Counted from the first letter of the stretch, positions 1 through 7,714 are shown. The stretch is 64,000 nt of DNA from Clostridia bacterium (GCA_017548045.1 JAFYNR010000060.1:38441-102440); one strand, 5' to 3'. Notes: a model not told the origin generated them from the letters alone. A program made the numbers and translations.

Positions 1-130
1 CTGCCTTCTTGCCCGTAAGGTCAAGTGATATTTCGCCTTCGGGGCTTTTAACTACCCTGACAAGCTCTTTTTTAGGCTTCATTTCGTTACAGCCTGTGCA
101 TTTTCTCATTGGTATACGGCGGGTCTGCAT
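1..130 (-). CDS. ylxR: YlxR/RnpM family RNA-binding protein, 3' end cut by window edge
   Basis: The reverse strand from the ATG at 130 reads MQTRRIPMRKCTGC followed by a KKELVRVV segment, which is the N-terminus of the YlxR (DUF448) family. The paired Cys of RKCTGC and the basic start are typical. The family is a small RNA-binding protein reported to bind RNase P RNA in Bacillus. Only about 43 residues lie in the window; the rest is past base 1. It follows nusA by 39 bases on the same strand, the standard rimP-nusA-ylxR order. The start is well supported by the family's usual beginning. Confidence 0.85.
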   Translation of the reverse strand, partial: MQTRRIPMRKCTGCNEMKPKKELVRVVKSPEGEISLDLTGKKA

Positions 131-169
131 AATTCAGCTCCTTATAGGTTATTATGGGTTTACTGCGTA

Positions 170-1234
170 TTATTCGTCAAAATTGATAACGGGTTCTTCT
201 GTTTCGGGGTTGATATCGATTTTCCAGCCTGTAAGCTTTGCGGCAAGGCGTGCATTCTGACCCTTGTTACCGATAGCAAGTGAAAGCTGACCGTTGGGAA
301 CAACTGCTCTGCATGAACGCTCCTCTTCGTTGAGAACGGTTACTGAAATGACATCTGCGGGAGCAAGGGCTGCTGCAACGTACTGTGCAGGGTCTTCGCT
401 GTAACGTACAACGTCAAGCTTTTCGCCGCCGAGCTGGTCAACAATCTTGTTGATACGTGCACCTCTCTGACCGATACATGCACCTACGGGGTCAATATTT
501 TCGTCTGCACTGTGAACGGCAATCTTGCTTCTTGAACCTGCTTCACGGGATACAGACATAATTTCAACTGTGCCGTCAAAGATTTCGGGAACTTCGCTTT
601 CAAGAAGGCGGCGTACCAGACCGGGATGTGTTCTTGAAATTGTTGCCTTGGGACCCTTTGTCGCTTCTCTGATTTCAGCAACATAAACCTTGATAAGGTC
701 GCCCACGTTAAGGTTATCTGTGGGAAGCTGCTCACTTCTGAGAAGTCTTTCGCTGATTTTTCCGATTTCAACAAAGGCATCGAGTGTTTCGGGGTCAACC
801 TTTGTAACCTTGGCGGTAACGATTTCCTGCTTTTTATTTTCAAACTCAGCTTTAATCTGACCGTGCTCAGCCTCTCTGATAGCCTGACGGAGAATATGCT
901 TGCCCTTTTCAGCGGCAATTCTGCTCACTTCCTTGGTTTCAAGCTCGATTTCAATAATGTCGCCTGCAATGGCATTCTTCTTGAACCTCTTTGCCTGATC
1001 AACAGTCATATCCTCATCGGGGTCAAGAACTTCGGTAACAACATTCTTTCTTACGAAAACTCTGAAAAGCTGTTCTTCAGAATCGATTTCGCAGAATACG
1101 ATATCCTTGTTGTTGTAATCTCTTTTTACTGCCGTTACTATTGCTCTCTGAATACCTTCAAAAAGCAAATCCTCGGAGATTCTCTTCTCCTTAGCCAGAT
1201 ATCTGACTGCCTCAAAAAATTCGTTGTTCTTCAT
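170..1234 (-). CDS. nusA: Transcription termination/antitermination protein NusA
   Basis: NusA binds RNA polymerase and modulates pausing, termination and antitermination. The 354-residue product opens with the NusA N-terminal domain (MKNNEFFEAVRYLAKEK), then an S1 domain (around residues 130-200) and tandem KH domains, with the GACIGQRGARIN and LAIGNKGQNARLAAKLTGWKI loops visible. It lacks the C-terminal acidic repeats of the E. coli protein, as is normal in Firmicutes. I chose the ATG at 1234 because AAAGGA lies about 12 bases upstream and family members begin here; an in-frame TTG at 1255 overlaps the rimP stop and is less likely. It is the second gene of the rimP operon. Confidence 0.96.
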   Translation of the reverse strand: MKNNEFFEAVRYLAKEKRISEDLLFEGIQRAIVTAVKRDYNNKDIVFCEIDSEEQLFRVFVRKNVVTEVLDPDEDMTVDQAKRFKKNAIAGDIIEIELETKEVSRIAAEKGKHILRQAIREAEHGQIKAEFENKKQEIVTAKVTKVDPETLDAFVEIGKISERLLRSEQLPTDNLNVGDLIKVYVAEIREATKGPKATISRTHPGLVRRLLESEVPEIFDGTVEIMSVSREAGSRSKIAVHSADENIDPVGACIGQRGARINKIVDQLGGEKLDVVRYSEDPAQYVAAALAPADVISVTVLNEEERSCRAVVPNGQLSLAIGNKGQNARLAAKLTGWKIDINPETEEPVINFDE

Positions 1235-1251
1235 TTTTCCGACCGTTCCTT

Positions 1252-1728
1252 TCAAAAACTGAAATCATCAAGTTTGATATAGCTTGTTTCTTTTTTCTCA
1301 AAGCACATTGCGCTTCCGTCCTCAAGACGCATGGTGACAGTCTTGCCGTCAAAATCCTCAAGAACGCCTTTGAACTCTCTCACGCCGTCAACGGCTCTGA
1401 TAAATTTTACCATAATCTTTTCGCCCTTGCACACCTCAAAATGCTCGTCTCTGGTAAGCTCTCTTTCAACACCGGGTGAGGATACTTCCAGACAGTAACT
1501 CTGCTCAATGGGGTCTGCTTCATCGAGGGGCTTATCTATTGCACGGCTCATATTTTCGCAGTCCGTAATACCTACACCGCCATCCTTATCGATGAAAATG
1601 CGTAAAAACCAATCCGCGCCTTCCTTGACAAATCTGATATCCCAGATATCAAGACCAAGCTGCTCTGCAATGGGTGCTGCAATTTCCCAGACTGCGGCTA
1701 CGGTATTACCGCCTTTACCTTTTGCCAT
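1252..1728 (-). CDS. rimP: Ribosome maturation factor RimP
   Basis: RimP helps mature the 30S ribosomal subunit. The 158-residue product carries the family hallmarks: the WDIRFVKEG strand, FLRIFIDKDGGVGITDCE, and CLEVSSPGVERELTR in the N-terminal domain, then the small SH3-like C-terminal domain. It starts with AAGGAG a few bases upstream of the ATG at 1728 and its end abuts nusA. It is the first gene of the operon, downstream of a good sigma-A promoter and a leader hairpin on the same strand. Confidence 0.96.
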   Translation of the reverse strand: MAKGKGGNTVAAVWEIAAPIAEQLGLDIWDIRFVKEGADWFLRIFIDKDGGVGITDCENMSRAIDKPLDEADPIEQSYCLEVSSPGVERELTRDEHFEVCKGEKIMVKFIRAVDGVREFKGVLEDFDGKTVTMRLEDGSAMCFEKKETSYIKLDDFSF

Positions 1729-1778
1729 AGAAATTCTCCTTTTTTCTTTTTGTGAAAAATGTTTTATGCATAAACAAA

Positions 1779-1798
1779 AGAGCGGGTCGCCCCACTCT
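1779..1798 (-). promoter_or_regulatory. Terminator-like hairpin in the rimP leader
   Basis: Read on the minus strand, an 8-bp stem AGAGTGGG/CCCGCTCT (one G-U pair) closes a GCGA tetraloop and is followed by TTTTGTTT. It sits between the rimP promoter and the rimP start, and the gene on the other side diverges, so it cannot be the terminator of an upstream gene. It is probably a leader attenuator or a protein/RNA recognition hairpin; the mechanism is inference. Confidence 0.6.
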
Positions 1799-1825
1799 TG
1801 TCAAATACATAATCCTACTGTGATT

Positions 1826-1854
1826 ATTTTAACACAGACCTTAATAAATATCAA
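1826..1854 (-). promoter_or_regulatory. Sigma-A promoter of the rimP-nusA operon
   Basis: On the minus strand TTGATA (1849-1854) and TAAAAT (1826-1831) are separated by 17 bases. Transcription would start near 1819 and run through the leader hairpin into rimP. Confidence 0.75.
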
Positions 1855-1945
1855 GCATTATTTTAAAATTTTATATTTTGTTATTGATATAGCCGTATTT
1901 TAGGTGTAAAATAATATAAATTCAACAAAAACGGAAGCGGATTTT

Positions 1946-2740
1946 ATGATTATAGATTTTCACACACACTGTTTTCCAGATAAAATAGCAGAAAAAACCA
2001 TTGAGATTCTCCGCCTGCGCTCAGGTATCACAAGACCTTTTCACAGAGGAACGGTAAGCAGTCTGCTTGAACTTCAGAAGAATGACGGTGTTGATTATTC
2101 GGTTGTGCTCAATATTGCAACCAACCCCCGACAGCAGACAAACGTAAATAATTTTGCCATATCCCTGAAAGAGGTTGACGGAATAATCCCATTTGGCAGT
2201 GTGCATCCCGACAGCCCCGATGCTATTGCAGAACTTGAACGGCTGAAAGAAAGCGGCATAAAGGGAGTGAAACTTCATCCCGATTATCAGGGCTTTTTCG
2301 TTGATGAAAAAAAGATGATTCCCATTTATGAAAAAATCGCAGAACTCGGTATGATAACTCTTTTCCACTGCGGTTTTGATATAGGCTACCCCGAACCCGT
2401 ACACTGCACCGCCGAGGCACTTGCAAGCGTACTTCCCGTATTCGGCGGCGCGCCTGTTGTTGCGGCACATTTCGGCGGAATATGGTCAATGCCCGAAACA
2501 AGAAAGCACCTTGCGGGCAAAAATGTTTATTTTGACACTGCCTATTGCTACGGCACCGCAACTCCCCGTTACGCAAAAGAAATTATCGATATTCACGGAG
2601 TTGATAAAATTCTTTTCGGCAGTGATGCTCCCTGGAATGCACCCTCTCAGGATATAGAGCTTGTCAGATGCTTCGGTCTTACGCAGGATGAAGAAAAAGC
2701 AGTCCTCGGCGGAAACGCACGAAAACTGCTTGGTTTATAA
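1946..2740 (+). CDS. Amidohydrolase family metal-dependent hydrolase (COG2159 type)
   Basis: This 264-residue protein is a TIM-barrel amidohydrolase. It starts with the metal-binding IIDFHTHCFP motif, and has VKLHPDYQGF, TLFHCGFDIG, VAAHFGG and a C-terminal FGSDAPW, which supply the His and Asp ligands expected for the family. Members include decarboxylases and hydrolases acting on small carboxylic acids, but the substrate here cannot be read from sequence. A GGAAGCGG site precedes the ATG. It is divergent from rimP and convergent with the nucleotidase gene that ends one base away, so it is probably transcribed alone. Confidence 0.85.
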   Translation: MIIDFHTHCFPDKIAEKTIEILRLRSGITRPFHRGTVSSLLELQKNDGVDYSVVLNIATNPRQQTNVNNFAISLKEVDGIIPFGSVHPDSPDAIAELERLKESGIKGVKLHPDYQGFFVDEKKMIPIYEKIAELGMITLFHCGFDIGYPEPVHCTAEALASVLPVFGGAPVVAAHFGGIWSMPETRKHLAGKNVYFDTAYCYGTATPRYAKEIIDIHGVDKILFGSDAPWNAPSQDIELVRCFGLTQDEEKAVLGGNARKLLGL

Positions 2741-2741
2741 T

Positions 2742-3323
2742 TTATCTCAATTCGTCCAATGTCATTTCATATGCAGGCAGGAATTCCTCCACAAAAACCT
2801 TAGCTTCGGGTAAATCCAGCTTTTCAACGGCTTCTTTTATGCCCTCGCCTGCTTTCACAAATTCACTGTTGCCTGCCTTTTTCTCCTCGATGCATTTGAT
2901 GAGAGCGCTGATTTTATCGGCGGCTTTTATAAGCTTCCAAATCTCATCGTCACCTTCGGCAGGCATAAACATAGGCTCATATTCATCCCTGAAATCCTCG
3001 GGAAGCATTGAAACAAGGCTCTTGCAGGCATTCTCCTCAACGGTTTTGTAGGCAAGTCTCACTTCCTCGCTGTAATACTTTACGGGGGTAGGCATATCAC
3101 CTGTAAGTGTTTCGGGAGTATCGTGATAAAGACCCATCAGTGCGGCTCTTTCACCGTTAAGCTTTTTGCCGAAGCGCTTGTTGCCGATAACCGCAAGTGC
3201 GTGGGCAATGACCGCAACCTCAAAGCTGTGCTCGCAAAGATTCTCGCTGTGCTCATTTCTCATAAGCGCCCAGCGGTTTATATATTTCATTCGTGATACC
3301 ATTGCGAAAAATCCGTTATCCAT
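2742..3323 (-). CDS. yfbR: YfbR-like HD-domain 5'-deoxynucleotidase
   Basis: The 193-residue product matches YfbR-type HD hydrolases, which remove phosphate from deoxynucleoside monophosphates. It shows the N-terminal MKYINRWALMRNE and ENLCEHSFEVAVIAHALA segment, the metal-binding GLYHDTPE motif, and LTGDMPTPVKYY, which is characteristic of this subfamily rather than of generic HD proteins. I start it at the ATG at 3323 because AAAGGTGA lies just upstream; the longer reading frame adds about 30 residues with no site. Convergent neighbour on the left, divergent TPR gene on the right. Confidence 0.88.
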   Translation of the reverse strand: MDNGFFAMVSRMKYINRWALMRNEHSENLCEHSFEVAVIAHALAVIGNKRFGKKLNGERAALMGLYHDTPETLTGDMPTPVKYYSEEVRLAYKTVEENACKSLVSMLPEDFRDEYEPMFMPAEGDDEIWKLIKAADKISALIKCIEEKKAGNSEFVKAGEGIKEAVEKLDLPEAKVFVEEFLPAYEMTLDELR

Positions 3324-3397
3324 AAAATCACCTTTGAACTTCTTAGTTTTATCAATATAACACATTTTATTTGCATTTGCAATGCGGAAAGGCAGAT

Positions 3398-4138
3398 ATG
3401 CGTAAAATTTCAATGAGAACGTTCATAAGCGAGCTTGATTCACTCTTTGCAAAAGAAGATTGGCAGGGAGCGGAAGCCTGCGTCACCGATTGGCTCAGCC
3501 TTGCCCGTGAATGGAGCGATAAGCAGGGTGAACTGATTGTCCTCAACGAAATGACAGGCTTTTACCGTCAGACAAAGAACGAAGAAAAAGGTCTTGCCGC
3601 AGTTAATGAAGCCTTCGCTTTGCTTGACAGCTTTGATTTTGACAAAAAAACCGTCGCTACGGTTTATCTCAACGGTGCAACAACAATGAAAGCATTCGGC
3701 AAAAGTGCCGAAGCAATGGAATTCTACGAAAAATCTCACAATCTTTTTCTTGAAATCCTTGATAAAAATGACCCTCTCTTTGCAGGATTTTACAACAATA
3801 AGGCTCTTGCCTTGCAGGATTTGAAAAGATATTCCGAAGCCGAAGAATATTTTCTCAAAGCAATAAAAATTACGGAGTCCTGTCCCAAAAACGAGCTTGA
3901 AACCGCAATTTCTTTCGTAAACCTCGCCCATCTCTACTATGACATCGACAGCAGTGACGAAAGAATAAACAATCTTATGGACAAGGCTCTGGATATTCTT
4001 GACTGCCCCGATTATTACGGTTACCAAAAATATGCCTTCACCTGCAGGAAATGTGCACCCTCTTTCGGATTTTTCGGATTTTTCCTTGCAGAAAAAAAGC
4101 TTAACGAAAGGGCGGACAAAATCTATGCAGGGAATTGA
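3398..4138 (+). CDS. TPR repeat protein of unknown partner
   Basis: This is a 246-residue helical protein with tetratricopeptide-like repeats. Pieces such as GLAAVNEAFALLDS, AEAMEFYEKSHNLF, FYNNKALALQDLKRYSEAEEYFLKAI and FVNLAHLYYDIDSSDERINNLMDKALDIL follow the TPR spacing. No signal peptide or catalytic motif is seen, so it is likely a cytosolic scaffold. I used the ATG at 3398, which has GGAAAGG five bases upstream; ATG at 3413 is an alternative. Its end overlaps the next gene by 14 bases, so the two are probably translationally coupled. Confidence 0.8.
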   Translation: MRKISMRTFISELDSLFAKEDWQGAEACVTDWLSLAREWSDKQGELIVLNEMTGFYRQTKNEEKGLAAVNEAFALLDSFDFDKKTVATVYLNGATTMKAFGKSAEAMEFYEKSHNLFLEILDKNDPLFAGFYNNKALALQDLKRYSEAEEYFLKAIKITESCPKNELETAISFVNLAHLYYDIDSSDERINNLMDKALDILDCPDYYGYQKYAFTCRKCAPSFGFFGFFLAEKKLNERADKIYAGN

Positions 4139-5069
4139 ACTGAGCCGCCGCTACTACGAAGAATACGGCATACCGATGATAAAAGAGCAATTTGCCGAAT
4201 TTGAAAACAGAATTGCCGTTGGTCTTGCAGGCCCGGGGTCGGATTGCTTCGGATTTGACGACGAAATTTCCCGTGACCACGATTTCGGCGCAGGCTTCTG
4301 CCTCTGGCTTACGGATGAAGATAATGAGCTTTTCGGCTTTCAGCTTGCCCGTGCATACGGCAGGCTTCCGAAAATTTTTATGGACGTTGAAAAAGGCAGA
4401 ACAAATTCCTACGGCACCGCACGCTACGGTGTCAAATCAATATCCGATTTTTATATGCCGCTGACGGGCTGCAAGGGTGCGCCCGAAACCCCTTTACAAT
4501 GGCTTTACGTTCCCGAAAGCTCACTTGCCGCCGCTACAAACGGTTGTGTTTTCAGAGACGATCTCGGTAAATTCAGCGAAATACGAAATACGATTTCAAA
4601 TGGTATGCCCGAGGATATAAAGCTCAAAAAGCTTGCCGCAAGGCTGATTTTTATGGCACAAAGCGGTCAGTATAATTTTTCACGTTGTATTTCTCACGGC
4701 GAAACGGGTGCCGCCGCACTTGCCGCCGCAGAATTCGTAAAAAACACCGCATCCCTCGTATATCTCATAAACGGAAAATATGCTCCGTTTTATAAATGGG
4801 CATTAAGAGGAATGAAAAATCTTGAAATTTTTTCCGGTTTTTCGGAAAAACTTTCCTGCCTGCTTACGGGCGGCTTCACTGCCGATGAAATCGCAGTCAA
4901 GCAGAGCATAATTGAAAATATCTGCTCACTGACGGCGGATTATATGCGTAATTCGGGTCTTGCCGAAAGCGGTTCGGATTTTCTTGAACCCCTTGCATAT
5001 CAGGTGCAGAACAAAATAAGAAATTCCGAAATACGATCATTACACATAATGGAAGGAGGGTCCCCTTGA
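4125..5069 (+). CDS. DUF4037-like predicted nucleotidyltransferase-fold protein
   Basis: The 314-residue product has near its N-terminus AGPGSDCFGFDDEISRDHDF, which matches the GS...D.D pattern of nucleotidyltransferase-fold proteins in the DUF4037 family. The remainder is helical, with no signal peptide or membrane span. The substrate is unknown. The ATG at 4125 overlaps the TPR gene by 14 bases, and its stop overlaps the TTG start of the sortase fusion by 4 bases, so the three genes form a tight operon. TPR plus DUF4037 neighbours are, from memory, a recurring clostridial pairing. Function is not assigned. Confidence 0.7.
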   Translation: MQGIELSRRYYEEYGIPMIKEQFAEFENRIAVGLAGPGSDCFGFDDEISRDHDFGAGFCLWLTDEDNELFGFQLARAYGRLPKIFMDVEKGRTNSYGTARYGVKSISDFYMPLTGCKGAPETPLQWLYVPESSLAAATNGCVFRDDLGKFSEIRNTISNGMPEDIKLKKLAARLIFMAQSGQYNFSRCISHGETGAAALAAAEFVKNTASLVYLINGKYAPFYKWALRGMKNLEIFSGFSEKLSCLLTGGFTADEIAVKQSIIENICSLTADYMRNSGLAESGSDFLEPLAYQVQNKIRNSEIRSLHIMEGGSP

Positions 5070-6910
5070 AACGCTGTATAAACTGCCTTGCCGAGTGCGA
5101 CGATACCTCAAAGGTATGCACCGAATGCGGCTACAACGGCACTGCGGAAAAATCCGTTGAACACGCTTTGCCTCCCGGCACAAGGCTCAATAACCGTTAC
5201 CTTCTGGGCGGTACGGTTTCAAGGGTCAATTCCTTTATTTGCTATTACGGTCTTGATACCCACGGCAGATGCAGAGTAAAAATCTACGAATATCTGCCCG
5301 CAAAGCTTATGTACCGCCATCCCGACGAGCTTGTAATAAAATATTTTGACGAAAAATGCAGTGCCAGAGGCGACAAAGAAATTTCCGCTTTTTATTCTCA
5401 TTTTACCAAGCTTTGTGCCGCCGCAAAAAACACTGTTCTTGATTTCACGGATTGCTTTGCGGATAACTCAACCATCTATTACGTATGCTCAACCGAAAAA
5501 GGAACTCCCCTTTCATCTCTTCTGGGCAACGGCAAAGCAATGAGCTTCGGAAAGGCCGCAGAAATTATAGCACCCCTTGCCGAATGTGTTGCAGGGCTTG
5601 AAAAATCGGGCAAGTGGCACGGCTGTATCTCACCCTATTCAATTATTACCGACGGCAAAAAAATCACTTCTCTTTCCGGCTATTCCTACCCCCCGAAAAG
5701 CATTTCTTCCCCCTTTGACGCCCCCGAAAAACAGCTCGGTGCAAAAAGCTGCGGCTCATTTACGGATATATATTCTCTGGGCGCCATTCTCTACGAGGCG
5801 GTTACAGGCTTTCTTCCTCCTGCGGCGGACAGACGGCAGAACGGCAGACCCCTCAAGCTGCCCCAGAATCTTTCCGACAGTGAAAAAGCCATAATTGAAA
5901 AAGCCCTCGCACTGGATAAAGAGGACCGCTATGCTTCTGCGGAAGAATTCATTGCCGACCTTAAAGGAAAGCCCAAAAAAGAAAAGCTGCCCAAAAAAGA
6001 AATTATAAGACGTACCACTCTTGCGGCTGCATCGGTAACTCTTGTTCTCAGCCTCACTTTTCTTATCAATTACTTTGTTATTGAACCTCTCAGGGAGAAA
6101 AAGCAGGCATCCGACCTCGCGTCAATGGTGCAGACCACTCTCCCCGAAAAAGACCCCTGGGATGAAATAAAAGCAAAGTATCCCGATATCAATTTCCCTG
6201 CAGGTATGAACCCTTCATACGCAGACCTCTATGCTTCCAATCCGGATTTTTCAGGCTGGATAAACATAAGCGAAATGAATATCGATTTCCCCGTTGTTCA
6301 GGCATCGGATAATCAGTATTATGAACGCCGTGATTTTTACGGCAAAAGCACCAACTACGGCGCACCCTTCTTCGATTACCGCAACTCCCTTGCATCTCTT
6401 GACCGCAACACCATTATCTACGGCCACAATATGCGCCACGACGATAAGCTTTTCGGCACGCTGGAGCAATACAGAAAAATCGAGGGCTTCGCAAAAGCTC
6501 CCCTTATTTCAATGAACACCCTTTTCGGTGAATACAAATTCAAAATATATGCCGTCTTTATTTCAAACAGCAAGGCAAGCGATGATAACGGCCACGTTTT
6601 CAATTATATTTTCACCGATGCAGGCAACGCAAAATTCCGTGATTACATTTCGGAAATTGACAAGCGTAAGCTTTACACCACAGGCGTTGATATTAATGAA
6701 AACGATAAAATTCTGACCCTTTCAACCTGCTGCTACGATTTTGAGGATGCAAGGCTCGTTGTTGTAGGCAGGCTTCTGAGAAGCGGTGAAAGCGAAGCCG
6801 TTGACACTTCCCTTGCGGTTATAAACGAAAACCCCAAATTCCCACAGGCTTATTACAGTAACAAACGCATTGATAACCCCTATAAAGACGACCCCGATTT
6901 GTTCAACTGA
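5066..6910 (+). CDS. Zinc-ribbon / pseudokinase / transmembrane / class B sortase fusion
   Basis: This 614-residue protein joins four parts. Residues 4-21 form a zinc ribbon (Cys4, Cys7, Cys18, Cys21). Residues about 41-300 are a Ser/Thr kinase-like fold that keeps the VAIK-type lysine (Lys72) but reads HGC at 185-187 where HRD is expected and LSG at 203-205 where DFG is expected, so it is probably a pseudokinase. One membrane span lies near 317-338. Residues about 370-570 are a sortase B domain with His454 (YGHN), Cys555 (LSTC) and Arg563 (DARLVV). The kinase-like half would face the cytosol and the sortase the wall side. The start is TTG at 5066, chosen because GGAAGGAGGG lies five bases upstream. 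It is translationally coupled to the DUF4037-like gene. Sorting substrate and regulation are unknown. Confidence 0.85.
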   Translation: MKRCINCLAECDDTSKVCTECGYNGTAEKSVEHALPPGTRLNNRYLLGGTVSRVNSFICYYGLDTHGRCRVKIYEYLPAKLMYRHPDELVIKYFDEKCSARGDKEISAFYSHFTKLCAAAKNTVLDFTDCFADNSTIYYVCSTEKGTPLSSLLGNGKAMSFGKAAEIIAPLAECVAGLEKSGKWHGCISPYSIITDGKKITSLSGYSYPPKSISSPFDAPEKQLGAKSCGSFTDIYSLGAILYEAVTGFLPPAADRRQNGRPLKLPQNLSDSEKAIIEKALALDKEDRYASAEEFIADLKGKPKKEKLPKKEIIRRTTLAAASVTLVLSLTFLINYFVIEPLREKKQASDLASMVQTTLPEKDPWDEIKAKYPDINFPAGMNPSYADLYASNPDFSGWINISEMNIDFPVVQASDNQYYERRDFYGKSTNYGAPFFDYRNSLASLDRNTIIYGHNMRHDDKLFGTLEQYRKIEGFAKAPLISMNTLFGEYKFKIYAVFISNSKASDDNGHVFNYIFTDAGNAKFRDYISEIDKRKLYTTGVDINENDKILTLSTCCYDFEDARLVVVGRLLRSGESEAVDTSLAVINENPKFPQAYYSNKRIDNPYKDDPDLFN

Positions 6911-6920
6911 GGTGATAAAA

Positions 6921-7445
6921 ATGAAATTTCTGATTGTTGTTGATATGCAGAATGATTTTATTGACGGTGCGTTGGGCACTGCAGAAGCGGTTGCCGTTGT
7001 GCCTGCGGTAAAATCAAAAATCGAAAGCTTTGACGGAAAGGTGCTTTTCACCCGTGACACCCACGAGGCAGATTACCTTTCAACACAGGAGGGCAGAAAT
7101 CTTCCCGTTGAGCACTGCATCAAGGATACCCACGGCTGGCAGATTGCCCCCGTACTTGAAGCACTCCGCAAGGAGGAAGCCGTTGATAAGCCCACCTTCG
7201 GCAGTGTTGCGCTGGGTCAGCTTCTGAAGGCTTACGATACCTACGAGGAAAAGGTTGAAAGCGTAACCCTCATCGGTCTTTGCACGGATATCTGCGTTAT
7301 CTCCAACGCAATGATAATCAAGTCCTTTCTCCCCGAAGTGCCCGTTGCCGTTGATGCCGCCTGCTGTGCGGGTGTTACCCCCGAAAGCCACGAAAATGCG
7401 CTTAAAGCAATGTCAATGTGCCAGATAAAAATCGAAAACTTCTGA
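6921..7445 (+). CDS. Isochorismatase-family cysteine hydrolase
   Basis: The 174-residue product belongs to the isochorismatase/nicotinamidase superfamily. It begins MKFLIVVDMQNDFIDG with the catalytic Asp8, has FTRDTHEADY, and ends with the GLCTDICVISN segment holding the nucleophilic Cys. The HGWQI and KPTFGS segments fit nicotinamidase-like members, but the substrate is not certain. The ATG at 6921 follows GAGGTGAT directly after the stop of the sortase fusion, so it may be the last gene of that operon. A weak AT-rich hairpin follows. Confidence 0.85.
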   Translation: MKFLIVVDMQNDFIDGALGTAEAVAVVPAVKSKIESFDGKVLFTRDTHEADYLSTQEGRNLPVEHCIKDTHGWQIAPVLEALRKEEAVDKPTFGSVALGQLLKAYDTYEEKVESVTLIGLCTDICVISNAMIIKSFLPEVPVAVDAACCAGVTPESHENALKAMSMCQIKIENF

Positions 7446-7456
7446 TTTATTGATAG

Positions 7457-7482
7457 AAAACTTTAAATCGCTAAAGTTTTTT
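7457..7482 (+). terminator. Weak intrinsic terminator after the cysteine hydrolase gene
   Basis: A nine-base AT-rich stem AAAACTTTA/TAAAGTTTT around a six-base loop runs into a T tract. It lies just before the aro promoter and would end transcription of the preceding operon. Confidence 0.5.
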
Positions 7483-7494
7483 GTTGAAAAAGTA

Positions 7495-7523
7495 TTGACA
7501 AACTCATTCCCGAGTGATATTCT
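7495..7523 (+). promoter_or_regulatory. Sigma-A promoter of the aromatic operon
   Basis: TTGACA at 7495-7500 and TATTCT at 7518-7523 are separated by exactly 17 bases. The transcript would begin near 7530, shortly before the leader peptide. Confidence 0.85.
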
Positions 7524-7556
7524 GTATCTATCAAAAAACAAGAGAGGTTCTCTCAG

Positions 7557-7610
7557 ATGACTGAAAACGTTTTCACAGCAGCATATTTCTACTTTTGCTT
7601 TATCAAGTAA
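7557..7610 (+). CDS. Aromatic operon leader peptide (17 residues, Tyr/Phe-rich)
   Basis: A short reading frame encodes MTENVFTAAYFYFCFIK and then TAA. Six of the residues are Phe or Tyr, and codons 10-15 read Tyr-Phe-Tyr-Phe-Cys-Phe. An AGAGAGG site lies upstream of the ATG. It sits between a strong promoter and a strong terminator in front of the Tyr/Phe biosynthetic operon, which is the arrangement of a regulatory leader peptide such as that of enterobacterial pheA. Ribosome stalling at the Tyr/Phe codons when charged tRNA is scarce would be the sensor. This is inference from composition and position. Confidence 0.82.
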   Translation: MTENVFTAAYFYFCFIK

Positions 7611-7700
7611 TTTGATAGGGCTTGGTAGGTTTTGCTGAAAAACGTTAAAAGAGGTTTATAACACCCCGCAGCGAAATTTACGCTGTGGGGTTATTTTTTT
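7566..7700 (+). promoter_or_regulatory. Tyr/Phe transcription attenuator with alternative hairpins
   Basis: Three mutually exclusive pairings can be drawn. The leader-peptide segment AACGTTTT...CAGCA (7566-7583) pairs with TGCTGAAAAACGTT (7633-7646). The segment TTTTGCTG (7630-7637) can instead pair with CAGCGAAA (7669-7676) in the 5' arm of the terminator. The terminator itself is CCCCGCAGCG/CGCTGTGGGG (7664-7690) followed by a T-rich tract to 7700. A ribosome stalled on the Tyr/Phe codons would block the first pairing, free TTTTGCTG to form the antiterminator, and let transcription proceed. Confidence 0.78.
7664..7700 (+). terminator. Intrinsic terminator in the aro leader
   Basis: A 10-bp GC-rich stem (CCCCGCAGCG with CGCTGTGGGG) closes a 7-base loop and runs into TTATTTTTTT. 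It ends only 14 bases before the aroF start, so it must act conditionally. Confidence 0.9.
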
Positions 7701-7714
7701 CGGAGGTAATTGAA

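Noticed and set aside
3440-4027. A 195-residue open frame opposite the TPR gene
   Set aside because: The plus frame has regular TPR spacing and a ribosome binding site; the minus frame has neither.
5066-5990. Active Ser/Thr protein kinase in the sortase fusion
   Set aside because: The HRD and DFG positions are replaced (HGC and LSG), so phosphotransfer by the usual mechanism is unlikely.
7446-7714. T-box or TRAP-type control of the aromatic operon
   Set aside because: I found no AGGGTGGNACCGCG motif and no run of GAG/TAG trinucleotides; the leader peptide and alternative hairpins account for the region.
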